Shown here in pieces: positions 9,732 to 19,695 of a stretch of 64,000 nt of DNA. The notes under the pieces are model-generated. The model was not told where the DNA came from and ran no database searches. It was given only the letters and a program-made list of their open reading frames with translations. Within the stretch, counting starts at the first letter, position 1. Every line of letters begins with the position of its first letter. The translations under genes and the position numbers were made by a program. The DNA is from an uncultured Bacteroides sp. (GTDB lineage: Bacteria; Bacteroidota; Bacteroidia; Bacteroidales; Bacteroidaceae), in contig CASENM010000006.1 in the NCBI GenBank assembly GCA_949289295.1, positions 1-64,000 of the forward strand. The letters are read 5' to 3'.

Positions 9732-11375
9732 ATGGCAACACCCGAATTCAAGTATCAGCCAATGTTCGAGCATGGAAAGGATACGACTGAATACTATCTG
9801 CTTACAAAAGACTATGTGTCAGTAAGCGAGTTTGAAGGCAAACCTGTTCTGAAAGTCGAAAAGGAAGGTTTGACAGCAATGGCTAACGCCGCTTTTCATG
9901 ATGTTTCGTTCATGTTGCGCCGTTCGCACAATGAACAAGTAGCTAAGATTCTGCATGATCCTGAAGCCAGCGAGAACGACAAGTATGTAGCTCTTACTTT
10001 CTTGCGTAATGCGGAAGTGGCGGCCAAAGGTGTACTTCCGTTCTGTCAGGACACTGGTACGGCGATCATTCATGGCGAAAAGGGGCAACAGGTATGGACT
10101 GGTTATTGCGATGAAGAGGCCTTGTCGCTGGGTGTTTACAAAACATATACAGAAAATAATCTCCGCTATTCGCAGAACGCTCCGCTAAGCATGTATGAAG
10201 AAGTGAATACCCGTTGTAATCTTCCGGCTCAGATTGATCTGGAAGCGACAGAAGGTATGGAATACAACTTCTTGTGCGTGACGAAGGGTGGTGGCTCTGC
10301 CAACAAGACATATCTGTATCAGGAAACAAAGGCCATCCTGAATCCGGCCACATTGGTGCCTTTCCTTGTAGAAAAGATGAAGACTCTTGGTACGGCCGCT
10401 TGTCCGCCCTATCACATCGCTTTCGTAATCGGTGGCACCTCCGCAGAAAAGAATCTGTTGACCGTGAAGCTGGCTTCAACTCACTATTATGACAATCTGC
10501 CGACTACAGGTAATGAATACGGCCGTGCGTTCCGTGATGTTGAACTGGAAAAACAAGTGCTTGAAGAAGCGCATAAGATAGGTCTGGGCGCACAGTTCGG
10601 CGGCAAATATTATGCACATGATGTGCGTATCATCCGCTTGCCTCGTCATGGTGCTTCTTGTCCGGTAGGATTAGGCGTTTCTTGTTCTGCTGACCGTAAC
10701 ATCAAGTGCAAGATCAATAAAGACGGTATCTGGATTGAAAAGCTAGATTCAAATCCGGGTGAACTGATTCCGGAAGAATTGCGTCAGGCAGGTGAAGGCA
10801 ATGCAGTGAAGATTGACCTGAACCGTCCGATGAAAGAAATTCTGGCTGAACTTGACAAATATCCGGTGGCAACCCGCCTGTCACTGAACGGAACAATTAT
10901 TGTAGGTCGTGATATCGCTCATGCCAAACTGAAAGAGCGTCTGGACCGTGGTGAGGATCTGCCGCAGTATATCAAGGATCATCCGATTTATTACGCGGGT
11001 CCTGCCAAGACTCCGAAAGGAATGGCCTGCGGTTCGATGGGCCCGACAACTGCCGGACGTATGGACCCGTATGTGGATTTGTTCCAGAGTCATGGAGGCA
11101 GCATGATCATGCTGGCTAAGGGTAACCGTAGCCAGGCTGTGACGGATGCCTGCAAGAAGCATGGAGGATTCTATCTGGGTTCTATCGGCGGACCGGCCGC
11201 CATTCTGGCACAGAACAACATCAAGAGCATTGAATGCGTGGAATATCCGGAACTGGGCATGGAAGCCATCTGGAAGATTGAAGTGGAGGACTTCCCGGCA
11301 TTCATTCTGGTGGACAACAAGGGCAATGACTTCTTCAAGCAGATCAAGCCCCGTTGCGCCGGTAACTGCAAATGA
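9732..11375 (+). CDS. Class I (Fe-S) fumarate hydratase
   Basis: 547 residues, the normal length of E. coli FumA/FumB. It interconverts fumarate and malate in the TCA cycle or the fumarate-succinate fermentation branch. Visible motifs: [10 protein letters not shown] with Cys105, the same position as the cluster cysteine of E. coli Fum[28 protein letters not shown]; and the [13 protein letters not shown] region of the C-terminal (beta-type) domain. No signal peptide. It stands alone between its -7 box and a strong terminator, so it is probably monocistronic. The oxygen-sensitive 4Fe-4S type fits an anaerobe. Confidence 0.95.
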   Translation: MATPEFKYQPMFEHGKDTTEYYLLTKDYVSVSEFEGKPVLKVEKEGLTAMANAAFHDVSFMLRRSHNEQVAKILHDPEASENDKYVALTFLRNAEVAAKGVLPFCQDTGTAIIHGEKGQQVWTGYCDEEALSLGVYKTYTENNLRYSQNAPLSMYEEVNTRCNLPAQIDLEATEGMEYNFLCVTKGGGSANKTYLYQETKAILNPATLVPFLVEKMKTLGTAACPPYHIAFVIGGTSAEKNLLTVKLASTHYYDNLPTTGNEYGRAFRDVELEKQVLEEAHKIGLGAQFGGKYYAHDVRIIRLPRHGASCPVGLGVSCSADRNIKCKINKDGIWIEKLDSNPGELIPEELRQAGEGNAVKIDLNRPMKEILAELDKYPVATRLSLNGTIIVGRDIAHAKLKERLDRGEDLPQYIKDHPIYYAGPAKTPKGMACGSMGPTTAGRMDPYVDLFQSHGGSMIMLAKGNRSQAVTDACKKHGGFYLGSIGGPAAILAQNNIKSIECVEYPELGMEAIWKIEVEDFPAFILVDNKGNDFFKQIKPRCAGNCK

Positions 11376-11400
11376 CATTCATTTCCAATTATAATTCAGG

Positions 11401-11430
11401 AAGGGCGGACTGGAAAAGTCCGCCTTTTTT
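11401..11430 (+). terminator. Rho-independent terminator after fumarase
   Basis: GGCGGACT (11404-11411) pairs with AGTCCGCC (11417-11424) over a 5-nt loop, followed by six T (11425-11430). The A/G bases just upstream can extend the stem into the T run. Confidence 0.93.
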
Positions 11431-11461
11431 GTGTCGGTCAGCGGATTAAAAAACAGGGATG

Positions 11462-11496
11462 TTTGGAGCATTGTATCTTGAAAAGTTATACCTTTG
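11462..11496 (+). promoter_or_regulatory. Probable promoter of the ABC-F gene
   Basis: TACCTTTG at 11489-11496 fits the -7 box. A TTTG at 11462-11465 lies 23 nt upstream, slightly longer than the usual 19-21 nt. The ATG is 31 nt downstream of the -7 box. Confidence 0.55.
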
Positions 11497-11527
11497 CAGC
11501 ACTTTGTAAAGCTGAAGAGCATTTTTT

Positions 11528-13465
11528 ATGATTTCAATAGAAGGACTGAAAGTAGAATTTGGAGCGACGCCTTTGTTTCAAGACGTTTCTTTTGTGATAA
11601 ACAAAAAAGACCGCATTGCCTTAGTGGGGAAAAATGGGGCAGGAAAATCAACCATGTTGAAGATTCTTGCGGGGCTTCAACGCCCAACTGAAGGTACTGT
11701 GGCGATGCAGCGGGGAGTTTCGGTAGGTTATTTGCCTCAGGTGATGGTGCTCAGTGATACACGTACGGTGATGGCAGAAGCGGAAACGGCTTTCAGTCAC
11801 ATATTTGAAATGCAGAAAAATCTGGAACGTATGAATCAGGAGTTGTCTGAACGTACGGATTATGAGTCGGACAGCTATCATGAACTGATAGACCGTTTTA
11901 CTCACGAGAACGACCGTTTCCTGATGATGGGGGGAACAAACTATAAAGGTGGGATAGAGCGCACTTTGATGGGATTGGGCTTTTCACGGAATGACTTTGA
12001 CCGTCCTACATCGGAGTTCAGCGGTGGCTGGCGTATGCGTATTGAGCTGGCGAAGATCCTTTTGTCACGTCCGGATATATTGTTGCTCGATGAGCCTACC
12101 AACCATTTGGATATAGAAAGTATTCAATGGCTTGAGAACTTCCTGAAAACGAGTCCGGGGGCTGTTGTGCTGGTAAGCCATGACCGGGCTTTTATTAATA
12201 ATGTGACGAACCGTACCGTTGAGATTTCATGCGGGCATGTTTATGATTACAAAGTGCCGTATGATGAATATGTCGTGTTGCGCAAGGAACGCAGGGAACA
12301 GCAATTGAGGGCATACGAAAACCAGCAGAAGGAAATCAAGGATACGGAAGAATTTATTGAGCGTTTCCGCTATAAGGCTACCAAGGCCGTACAGGTGCAG
12401 AGCCGTATCAAACAGTTGGAGAAAATTGTTCCTGTAGAAATTGATGAGGAAGATAATTCTAGTCTGCATTTGAAGTTCCCGCCTTCTGTCCGGTCGGGCA
12501 ACTATCCTGTGATATGCGAGAATGTAAAGAAAGCGTACGGTAATCATGTCGTGTTTCATGATGTGAATCTGACGATTCGGCGCGGCGAAAAGGTTGCGTT
12601 TGTCGGTAAGAACGGCGAAGGTAAATCTACGTTGGTGAAGTGTATTATGGGTGAGATTCCGTATGAAGGCAAACTGACAATCGGTCATAATGTGCAAATC
12701 GGTTATTTTGCGCAGAATCAGGCACAGCTGCTGGATGAGGGTGTAACGGTGTTCGATACGATTGATCGGGTGGCGAAAGGTGATATTCGTTTGAAGATAC
12801 GCGATATATTAGGTGCTTTCATGTTTGGAGGGGAAGCCTCAGAGAAGAAAGTGAAAGTGCTTTCAGGAGGAGAAAGAAGTCGTCTGGCCATGATTCGTAT
12901 GCTTCTGGAACCGGTTAACTTGTTGATATTGGACGAGCCTACCAATCATTTGGATATGCGTTCGAAAGATGTGTTGAAAAGTGCAATCAAGGAATTTGAC
13001 GGAACGGCTATCATCGTTTCCCATGATCGGGAGTTTCTTGACGGACTGGTGACTAAAGTATATGAATTCGGTGGTGGGGAGGTAAAAGAGCATATCGGTG
13101 GTATATATGATTTCTTGCAGAAAAAGAGGATGGAAAGTCTTGATGAACTGCAATTGTCACAATCGTTTTCTGTCAAACCGGCCGAAAAGCGGGAAGAGCC
13201 TGTCAGTGACAGCAAGCTGTCGTACGAAATCAGAAAAGAACAGAATAAAAAAATCCGGAAGCTGGAGAAACAGGTGGCCGATTGTGAGGAACAGATAGGA
13301 AAACTTGAAACACAGGTTTCAGAGCTTGAGAATCGGATGACCACTTCGGAAGGGGCTTCTGACATGTCGCTTTATGAACAGCATCAGCAGTTGAAACGGC
13401 AGATTGCATCATTGGAGGAAGAATGGGAGAATGCGCTGTCCGAACTGGATGAACTGAAGAAATGA
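11528..13465 (+). CDS. ABC-F family ATP-binding protein
   Basis: 645 residues with two ABC domains and no membrane segment. Domain 1 has GKNGAGKST, the signature FSGGWRMR and LLLDEPTNHLD; domain 2 has GKNGEGKST, LSGGERSR and LILDEPTNHLD. Between them lies the charged helical linker typical of ABC-F proteins. The last 90 residues form a coiled coil (KKIRKLEKQVADCEEQIGKL), as in Uup/YheS-like members. ABC-F proteins act on the ribosome as translation factors or antibiotic-protection proteins rather than transporters; this one looks like a housekeeping member. A 21 bp gap to the M13 peptidase gene suggests co-transcription. Confidence 0.93.
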   Translation: MISIEGLKVEFGATPLFQDVSFVINKKDRIALVGKNGAGKSTMLKILAGLQRPTEGTVAMQRGVSVGYLPQVMVLSDTRTVMAEAETAFSHIFEMQKNLERMNQELSERTDYESDSYHELIDRFTHENDRFLMMGGTNYKGGIERTLMGLGFSRNDFDRPTSEFSGGWRMRIELAKILLSRPDILLLDEPTNHLDIESIQWLENFLKTSPGAVVLVSHDRAFINNVTNRTVEISCGHVYDYKVPYDEYVVLRKERREQQLRAYENQQKEIKDTEEFIERFRYKATKAVQVQSRIKQLEKIVPVEIDEEDNSSLHLKFPPSVRSGNYPVICENVKKAYGNHVVFHDVNLTIRRGEKVAFVGKNGEGKSTLVKCIMGEIPYEGKLTIGHNVQIGYFAQNQAQLLDEGVTVFDTIDRVAKGDIRLKIRDILGAFMFGGEASEKKVKVLSGGERSRLAMIRMLLEPVNLLILDEPTNHLDMRSKDVLKSAIKEFDGTAIIVSHDREFLDGLVTKVYEFGGGEVKEHIGGIYDFLQKKRMESLDELQLSQSFSVKPAEKREEPVSDSKLSYEIRKEQNKKIRKLEKQVADCEEQIGKLETQVSELENRMTTSEGASDMSLYEQHQQLKRQIASLEEEWENALSELDELKK

Positions 13466-13486
13466 CAATTTAAAATTTATAGATTT

Positions 13487-15526
13487 ATGGACAAGAAAAA
13501 TTATTTGACCGTAGCCGCTATGGCTTTCGCTATACTTACAGGCTGCGGGGGAAGAGAGGGAGCTGAAAATACTTCCGGCATTGACCTGGCAAATATGGAT
13601 ACGACTGTTTCTGCCGGTCAGGATTTTTTCCGTTATGCGTGTGGCGGATGGAACGATGCGCATCCTTTGACTGCTGAATATTCTCGTTTCGGAACATTCG
13701 ACCAGCTGGCGGAGAACAACCAGAAACAGTTGCGTGAATTGATAGAGGGATTGGCAGCCCGGCAGAACGAAGCGGGTACTACTGCACAGAAAATAGGTGA
13801 CCTGTACAGCATGGCCATGGATAGTGTGACACTGAACGAACAGGGCGTTTCACCGGTCAAACCGTTGCTCGATAAGATTGCAGCGTTGACAGATAAAGGC
13901 CAGATTCTTCCTATGTCAGCCGAGATGCTTCGTCATTCAGGCATCGGCACTTATTTCTCCAGCTATGTATATGCTGACCCGAAAAACAGTTCTGTCAATA
14001 TTTTCCAGATGCGTCAGGGCGGAATCAATCTGGGCGAGAAAGAATATTATCTGGATAAGGACAGCATTACTGAAAATATCCGTGATCAGTATAAGAAGTA
14101 CATTGCAAAACTCTTTACTTTGACCGGATTCTCCGATGCTGATGCCCAGCAGAAGGTGGCTGATGTCATGGAAATAGAAACTCGTATAGCCAAAGCTTCC
14201 AAAAGTGCGACAGAACTTCGTGATCCGGAAGCAAATTACCATAAAATGTCATTTGATGATTTGAAGAAACAGATTCCCGGTCTTGATTGGGACGTTTATT
14301 TCAAGAGTCTCGGCATAAAAGCTCCGGCAGAACTGAATGTAGAACAGATTGAACCGATTCAGGAAGTGGCTAAACTGATTAATACGCTGCCGGTTTCAAA
14401 ACATATTTCTTATTTGGAATACAATTTGCTTGATGCGGCGGCATCTTGTTTGAGTGATGACTTTGTAGCTGCACGTTTTGACTTTTACGGCAAGGTAATG
14501 TCCGGACGCCAAGTGAACCAGCCACGTTGGAAGCGTGCGGTAAATTCTGTAAACGGTATGTTGGGTGAGCTTGTCGGAGAAATGTATGTAGAAAAATATT
14601 TCCCTGCAGCTGCCAAGGAGCGCATGGTCAAGCTGGTGAATAACTTGCAGATAGCTCTGGGTGAACGTATTGACGCACAGGAATGGATGAGTGACAGCAC
14701 TAAAGTCAGGGCGCATGAGAAGCTGGACGCGTTCCATGTAAAAGTGGGTTATCCGGACAAGTGGAAAGATTATTCTAACCTTGAAATCAAGAAAGATTCA
14801 TATTGGGCCAATGTTTGCCGCGCTTCCGAATGGGGGTATAATGATATGATAGGCCGTATCGGCAAGCCGGTCGATAAGGAGGAATGGCTGATGACTCCGC
14901 AGACTGTAAACGCATATTATAATCCGTCTACTAATGAAATCTGTTTCCCGGCTGCTATTCTGCAACCACCGTTCTTCAATATGGACGCTGATGATGCGGC
15001 CAACTATGGTGCCATCGGTGTGGTAATCGGACATGAAATGACACATGGATTTGACGACCAGGGCCGTCAGTTTGACAAAAATGGCAATCTGACCGACTGG
15101 TGGGCTGAAGGGGATGCCGACCGTTTCAAGGAACGTGCACAGGTGATGGTTGACTTCTTCAACAATATTGAAGTGCTTCCGGGTCTGAAAGCAAACGGAC
15201 AACTGACTTTGGGTGAGAATCTGGCTGACCATGGAGGTTTGAATGTCGCATATCTTGCATTCCAGAATGCAACAAAGAATGCGCCGCTGGAAGTGAAGGA
15301 TGGATTTACTCCCGAACAGCGTTTCTTTATCGCTTATGCGACACTGTGGGCTGGCAATATCCGTGACGAACAGATTCGTGTATATACTAAGTCTGACCCT
15401 CATTCATTGGGCAGATGGCGCGTAAACGGTGCATTGCCTCATATACAGGCATGGTATGACGCATTTAAGATTACTCCTGACGATTCGTTGTATGTAGCTC
15501 CTGAAAAGCGTGTGAATATCTGGTAA
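13487..15526 (+). CDS. M13 family zinc metallopeptidase lipoprotein (PepO/neprilysin-like)
   Basis: 679 residues. N-terminus MDKKNYLTVAAMAFAILTGC is a lipoprotein signal (lipobox LTGC). The M13 fold is supported by the N-terminal DFFRYACGGW, the substrate-binding VNAYYNPSTNEICFPA, the zinc motif HEMTH (His516, Glu517, His520) and the third ligand motif GENLADHGG (Glu577). The ending (RVNGALPHIQAW) is typical as well. The enzyme would be an envelope-anchored oligopeptidase for short peptides. A terminator follows directly. Confidence 0.95.
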   Translation: MDKKNYLTVAAMAFAILTGCGGREGAENTSGIDLANMDTTVSAGQDFFRYACGGWNDAHPLTAEYSRFGTFDQLAENNQKQLRELIEGLAARQNEAGTTAQKIGDLYSMAMDSVTLNEQGVSPVKPLLDKIAALTDKGQILPMSAEMLRHSGIGTYFSSYVYADPKNSSVNIFQMRQGGINLGEKEYYLDKDSITENIRDQYKKYIAKLFTLTGFSDADAQQKVADVMEIETRIAKASKSATELRDPEANYHKMSFDDLKKQIPGLDWDVYFKSLGIKAPAELNVEQIEPIQEVAKLINTLPVSKHISYLEYNLLDAAASCLSDDFVAARFDFYGKVMSGRQVNQPRWKRAVNSVNGMLGELVGEMYVEKYFPAAAKERMVKLVNNLQIALGERIDAQEWMSDSTKVRAHEKLDAFHVKVGYPDKWKDYSNLEIKKDSYWANVCRASEWGYNDMIGRIGKPVDKEEWLMTPQTVNAYYNPSTNEICFPAAILQPPFFNMDADDAANYGAIGVVIGHEMTHGFDDQGRQFDKNGNLTDWWAEGDADRFKERAQVMVDFFNNIEVLPGLKANGQLTLGENLADHGGLNVAYLAFQNATKNAPLEVKDGFTPEQRFFIAYATLWAGNIRDEQIRVYTKSDPHSLGRWRVNGALPHIQAWYDAFKITPDDSLYVAPEKRVNIW

Positions 15527-15549
15527 ATCTGGAATTTTCATAGAATGAT

Positions 15550-15590
15550 GTCCCGGTATCTTGTGAAGAAGATGCCGGGACACTTTTTTA
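15550..15590 (+). terminator. Rho-independent terminator after the M13 peptidase gene
   Basis: GTCCCGGTATCTT (15550-15562) pairs with AAGATGCCGGGAC (15569-15581) with one G-T pair and a 6-nt loop, then a run of T from 15584. Confidence 0.93.
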
Positions 15591-15623
15591 TTGTAATGAA
15601 AATTGCATATTGTGTGAGAAAAG

Positions 15624-15655
15624 TTTGTCTCGTTATTTTAATTTGTTTACATTTG
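15624..15655 (+). promoter_or_regulatory. Bacteroidetes-type promoter of the YidE/AspT-like transporter
   Basis: TTTG at 15624-15627, 20 nt spacer, TACATTTG at 15648-15655, which ends 25 nt before the ATG at 15681. Both boxes match the consensus. Confidence 0.75.
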
Positions 15656-15680
15656 TCCACAGATTAAATGATTTAATATT

Positions 15681-17360
15681 ATGAATTGGCTACAAGATTT
15701 ATTGACGGATCCCAATTCAATTGCCCACATTGTAGTGCTTTATGCATTTGTCATCTCTTTGGGCGTATTGTTGGGAAAAATTAAGTTCTTCGGCATTTCG
15801 CTCGGAGTGACTTTTGTGTTGTTTGCAGGAATCTTGGCCGGGCACTTTGGTTTTACAGGTAATCCGGCTATCCTTTCATTCCTGCAGGATTTCGGACTTA
15901 TCCTGTTCGTTTACTGTATCGGTCTTCAGGTAGGTCCCTCTTTCTTTTCATCCTTCAAGGAAGGTGGTGTGACTCTCAATTTGCTGGCAGTAGGCATTGT
16001 CGTGCTGAATATTGCAGTGGCGCTGGCTTGCTATTTTGCTTTGCAGGGGCGTGTGGAGATTCCGATGATGGTCGGTATCCTTTGTGGTGCGGTGACCAAC
16101 ACTCCGGGACTTGGTGCGGCTAACGAAGCCTTGCAGCAGTTGAGCTATGACGGACCTGAAATTGCAATGGGATATGCGTGCGCTTATCCGTTGGGTGTGA
16201 TGGGAATCATTCTTTCCATGATTGTCATTCGTTATATCTGTCGTGTGGATACGAACAGTGAACAGGAAGAAATCAAACAGCGTGAAGAAGCGAATCCGCA
16301 TCTCAAGCCGTATTCCATTTCATTGGAAATGCACAACGAGGCATTGAGCGGAAAAACTTTTTCTCAGGTACAGCGTTTCTTGGCACGCGATTTTGTATGT
16401 TCGCGTATTATCCGTGACGGACATATGTTTATCCCGAACTATAAGACAGAACTTCACATGGGAGACCGCTTGTATATCATTTGTGCGGAAGACGATGCGG
16501 AGGCGATAGTGGCTTTTATCGGTCCGAGAGTGGAACAGGAGTGGGATATTTCCAACCAACAGGACAAAACGATGGTTTCCCGCCGTATCCTGGTGACCCA
16601 GCCCAGCATAAACGGAAAAACATTGGGTGAAATACACTTCAGCAGTATGTATGGAGTGAATGTGACTCGTGTCAACCGTTCAGGTATGGACCTGTTTGCT
16701 TCCCGTCAGTTGCGTCTGCAGGTGGGTGACCGTGTGATGGTAGTCGGTCCGCAGGAAGGAATCGAACGTGTGGCAGGTTTGTTGGGTAATCAGTTGAAAC
16801 GTCTTGATCATCCGAACATTGTGACTATCTTTGCCGGTATCCTTTGCGGTATTCTGTTTGGTAGTCTTCCTATTGCGATTCCGGGTATTCCTACTCCGGT
16901 GAAATTCGGTCTTGCCGGAGGTCCGTTGATTATCTCTATTCTGATAGGTCGTTTCGGATACAAGGTTAAATTGGTTACATATACCACTATGAGTGCCAAT
17001 TTGATGCTTCGTGAGGTCGGGCTTGTGCTTTTCCTCGCCAGTGTGGGCATCAAGGCAGGTGAAAACTTTGTGCAGACGGTAGTTGAAGGAGATGGTTTGC
17101 TTTATGTGGGCATTGGTTTCCTTATTACTATTATTCCATTGCTGATTATCGGGATGATTGCCCGTTGGCGTTATCATATCAATTACTATACGTTGATGGG
17201 TTTGATAGCAGGTAGTACAACCGACCCCCCTGCCTTGGCATATGCCAATCAGACTTCAGGCAATGATGCACCGGCAGTCGGTTATTCTACAGTTTATCCG
17301 TTAGCTATGTTCTTGCGTATTCTTACAGCCCAGTTGCTGGTTCTGATGTTGGCAGCTTAG
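15681..17360 (+). CDS. YidE/AspT-family putative transporter with two RCK_C (TrkA_C) domains
   Basis: 559 residues. Two blocks of hydrophobic helices (about residues 15-180 and 380-559) flank a soluble centre with two TrkA_C-like domains (around residues 205-290 and 295-375, the second including [17 protein letters not shown]). Repeated family motifs appear in both halves: [17 protein letters not shown] and [17 protein letters not shown]. This is the aspartate:alanine exchanger / YidE superfamily of inner-membrane proteins; the substrate of this member is unknown. It is followed after 8 bp by the nitroreductase gene, so the two likely share a transcript. Confidence 0.9.
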   Translation: MNWLQDLLTDPNSIAHIVVLYAFVISLGVLLGKIKFFGISLGVTFVLFAGILAGHFGFTGNPAILSFLQDFGLILFVYCIGLQVGPSFFSSFKEGGVTLNLLAVGIVVLNIAVALACYFALQGRVEIPMMVGILCGAVTNTPGLGAANEALQQLSYDGPEIAMGYACAYPLGVMGIILSMIVIRYICRVDTNSEQEEIKQREEANPHLKPYSISLEMHNEALSGKTFSQVQRFLARDFVCSRIIRDGHMFIPNYKTELHMGDRLYIICAEDDAEAIVAFIGPRVEQEWDISNQQDKTMVSRRILVTQPSINGKTLGEIHFSSMYGVNVTRVNRSGMDLFASRQLRLQVGDRVMVVGPQEGIERVAGLLGNQLKRLDHPNIVTIFAGILCGILFGSLPIAIPGIPTPVKFGLAGGPLIISILIGRFGYKVKLVTYTTMSANLMLREVGLVLFLASVGIKAGENFVQTVVEGDGLLYVGIGFLITIIPLLIIGMIARWRYHINYYTLMGLIAGSTTDPPALAYANQTSGNDAPAVGYSTVYPLAMFLRILTAQLLVLMLAA

Positions 17361-17368
17361 ATACGACT

Positions 17369-17878
17369 ATGAAATTGCTTGATTTGATAAGGAACCGCCA
17401 TTCGGTGCGCAAGTATCTGTCAGATGACGTTGAGCCGTCTAAGTTGACTTACATCCTGGAATGTGCGCGCCTGGCTCCATCTGCCGTCAATTTTCAACCG
17501 TGGCGGTTTGTGGTAGTGGCAGAAAAGGAAAACCTTTCTGCCATAAAACAAACATATCCCCGCGAGTGGATGACAGATGTGCCGTGCGTAATTGTGGCTT
17601 GTGTGGACCATCGTGAGTCCTGGCATCGTCCTTCCGATGGAAAGGATCATGCAGATATCGATGTGGCGATAGCTGTAGAACATCTTTGTTTGGCGGCCGC
17701 TGAGGTCGGTTTGGGAACATGTTGGGTGTGCAATTTCGATGTTCCTCGTTGTCGTGAGGTGCTTAACCTTCCTCTGGAGGTGGAGCCGGTGGCTCTGATT
17801 CCCATTGGTTATGCGGCAAGTTCTGTCATACCCGAGAAAAAACGTAAATCTTTGGAGGAAATTGTCGTGAATGCATAA
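17369..17878 (+). CDS. Nitroreductase family protein
   Basis: 169 residues, the short form of the family. The N-terminal RNRHSVRKY and APSAVNFQPWRFVVV are the FMN-binding signature, and LGTCWVCNFD and ALIPIGYA match the later core. Such enzymes use FMN and NAD(P)H to reduce nitro, quinone or related electrophilic groups; the natural substrate is unknown. Cytoplasmic, with no signal peptide. It ends the transcription unit that starts with the transporter; a strong terminator lies 52 bp downstream. Confidence 0.92.
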   Translation: MKLLDLIRNRHSVRKYLSDDVEPSKLTYILECARLAPSAVNFQPWRFVVVAEKENLSAIKQTYPREWMTDVPCVIVACVDHRESWHRPSDGKDHADIDVAIAVEHLCLAAAEVGLGTCWVCNFDVPRCREVLNLPLEVEPVALIPIGYAASSVIPEKKRKSLEEIVVNA

Positions 17879-17930
17879 GTAAAGATTGTGTCACATGAAT
17901 TCATCATGTGTCTGCAACTTGAATATATTT

Positions 17931-17980
17931 CGCTGTTTTTGATAGATAATAGATATGTCTGTCAAAAACAGCGTTTTTTT
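17931..17980 (+). terminator. Rho-independent terminator after the nitroreductase gene
   Basis: CGCTGTTTTTGA (17931-17942) pairs perfectly with TCAAAAACAGCG (17962-17973), then seven T. A smaller hairpin CACATGA/TCATGTG (17892-17910) lies between the stop codon and this terminator. It marks the end of the ordinary left region. Confidence 0.93.
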
Positions 17981-18000
17981 GTAATCTTTCATTTGTTCAT

Positions 18001-18042
18001 GAAACGTTTTGGCGTTTTATCTAAAACGTCGAAACGTTTTGG
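18001..18042 (+). repeat. Hairpin element at the left edge of the island
   Basis: AAACGTTTTGGCGTTTT (18002-18018) can pair along its whole length with AAAACGTCGAAACGTTT (18023-18039) with two G-T pairs and a 4-nt loop. GAAACGTTTTGG is also a 12-bp direct repeat (18001-18012 and 18031-18042). No T run follows, so it is not an ordinary terminator. A similar hairpin lies at 49414-49449 on the other side of the island. Confidence 0.7.
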
Positions 18043-18159
18043 TTGAAATGTCTAGGTGTTCTTATTTTGATGTTGAGCGCAACTTTGTTTTCTATAATGC
18101 GAGTGCATTCTTTTTAAATAAATTAGTCCAAAATTATTTTTTAGCAATACTAATTTTTA

Positions 18160-18167
18160 TATCTTTG
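18160..18167 (+). promoter_or_regulatory. Probable -7 box in front of the island leader
   Basis: TATCTTTG matches TAnnTTTG. Upstream at the expected distance there is only T-rich sequence, without a clean TTTG. If used, transcription starts near 18174, at the foot of the hairpin at 18178-18227 and about 550 nt before the first island gene. Confidence 0.45.
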
Positions 18168-18173
18168 CCTTGG

Positions 18174-18725
18174 TAATATTCTTCTAATTTATGAAAAACT
18201 TTTGTTTTTCTGAATTATTAGAAGAATTTTCGCTGTTGGAGTGAATCTCATTTGAGAAAGTGGAATCATATCGCTTGCTTATGGGGCAAACGACCGCGAA
18301 GCGTGCTTAAATCTCTAGTATATTTATAAAGAAAACCGTAGAATATTTAGGGTTGGAATTTAGTTTTCACCTTTCAGTCATTGTTGTAATCTTAGATGAT
18401 TCATTTTTGTCTTTTCTGGTGTTTTGATTTAATTTATGTCAGGTGAAAATACTTTAATAATCAGAACTTGGATGAATGTATAGGTGACATTATTATACTA
18501 ATCTTTTATAGTTATTACTATATCCATGGTGTTGTAGGGTGTTGATTTCTGGAAGATTTTTTGTGATTTGACGGAGTGGTGATGGCTCTTTCTAATATCT
18601 GATTATTGTTGTTTCTTAAAATGGAAAGTCGTAAAGATTAAATGCATATTCCAGTTTTTGAGATTTTTCTAAATATAAATTGGTGATAAAAGTAAAACAT
18701 TGTAAATATAAATGCTAAATTAATT
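18174..18725 (+). other. Long structured leader with a 17-codon ORF before the first island gene
   Basis: An 11-bp stem ATTCTTCTAAT (18178-18188) / ATTAGAAGAAT (18217-18227) encloses a 7-bp stem GAAAAAC/GTTTTTC (18193-18199 / 18204-18210). An ORF ATG 18191 to TGA 18244 inside it would encode MKNFCFSELLEEFSLLE. Just after its stop is a small CTCA/TGAG hairpin, and 18270-18310 is a GC-richer patch (GGGGCAAACGACCGCGAAGC) in very AT-rich surroundings. I do not recognise an RNA family. From 18320 to 18725 I see no gene. Confidence 0.35.
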
Positions 18726-19418
18726 ATGAGTAGTAATAAAACGATAATTCCTGGAATGGAGGAAGCTTATACTGATCAGTCATCAAATATCTCTGTAACT
18801 GGTGGAAGAGTTCAAGACGGTACGTTTGTTCCGAATTCATTTGCAACAGCTCATGTAAATACTCCAAATCAGAAGCCGATTGTCGGTTTTTTATATTCAA
18901 TCTCAAAATCAAATTCGGGAGAATATTGGCCGCTTCATATAGGTTCGAACAGTATTGGGCGCTCTGCCGATTGCGATATATGTTTGGGTGAGGCAACTGT
19001 TTCTGAACAGCATGCGGTACTTGTTGTTAGACAAATGAAAAATCCAGAAAAAATTATTGCTTCTATTTGTGACGCCCGTTCCACTTGTGGGACTATGATA
19101 AACGGGGAAAGTTTGGGCTTTGACCAGAAGGAGTGTTTTAACGGTGATATTATTACGATAGGTGAACATTATGACTTGTTTTTCATTTTGATTGATGCTA
19201 AACAGATAGGTTTGAATGTTTGTCGTGAATTTATGTCTGCCCAATCATCGAATAGCATTTCTATGGTCAACGGCAATCCTTATGCGGCACCGACGTACAA
19301 TCGTTATACACAAGGGTATGAGCAAGAAAACAATCCATCTCAAGGAGGAGGAACAGTAGGTCTTGATGAATCAGGTAATAAGCCTTCAACTAAACCTGGG
19401 GGAACGATTTTTATGTAG
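18726..19418 (+). CDS. FHA-domain protein, first gene of the secretion/signalling island
   Basis: 230 residues, no signal peptide or membrane helix. A central FHA domain (about residues 70-160) shows IGRSADCDICL, the phosphothreonine-contact region VSEQHAVLV and a later strand pair with CGTMINGESL. The flanks are low-complexity and Ser/Thr/Gly-rich, with TIIPGM near the N-terminus and GGTVGLD and GGTIFM at the C-terminus; these threonines are plausible phosphorylation sites (inference). FHA domains bind phosphothreonine, so this is a likely partner or substrate of the island kinases, comparable in role to Fha1 of the Pseudomonas H1-T6SS. It follows a long leader; a 277 bp gap without recognisable features separates it from the kinase gene. 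Confidence 0.8.
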   Translation: MSSNKTIIPGMEEAYTDQSSNISVTGGRVQDGTFVPNSFATAHVNTPNQKPIVGFLYSISKSNSGEYWPLHIGSNSIGRSADCDICLGEATVSEQHAVLVVRQMKNPEKIIASICDARSTCGTMINGESLGFDQKECFNGDIITIGEHYDLFFILIDAKQIGLNVCREFMSAQSSNSISMVNGNPYAAPTYNRYTQGYEQENNPSQGGGTVGLDESGNKPSTKPGGTIFM

Positions 19419-19695
19419 TAATTAAGGATGGGGGCAGTTGGAAATAGTTTGTTGTGAATATGATGTTGATTGATTTGTTGGAAGGCAGGATATAGATATT
19501 ATGTATCTTGGTTTTTCGGTGATTCATAAAACAAGTTTCTAATTTGACGGATTTGGTTTATACAAGAGGTGAACGTAAAATCTCAATTCAGAAATGGAAA
19601 TATATCACAAGCATTGTCACATGTTTAGAATTTATGGTTTGATGAATTAGGAACTTAAAAAGCATTTAATTTTAAATTACTTAGAACGATTGGTA

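Noticed and set aside
18270-18310. Possible c-di-GMP-type (GEMM) riboswitch from the GGGGCAAACGACCGCGAAGC stretch
   Set aside because: Only the GGCAAAC piece resembles the motif. The second half with its conserved GACGCAAAGCC and the tetraloop-receptor region is absent, and the flanks do not pair as required.
17879-18725. Island inserted by an integrative element at this border
   Set aside because: No integrase, relaxase, tRNA gene or clear direct att repeat was seen at either end. Only the similar hairpins remain, reported as a finding.
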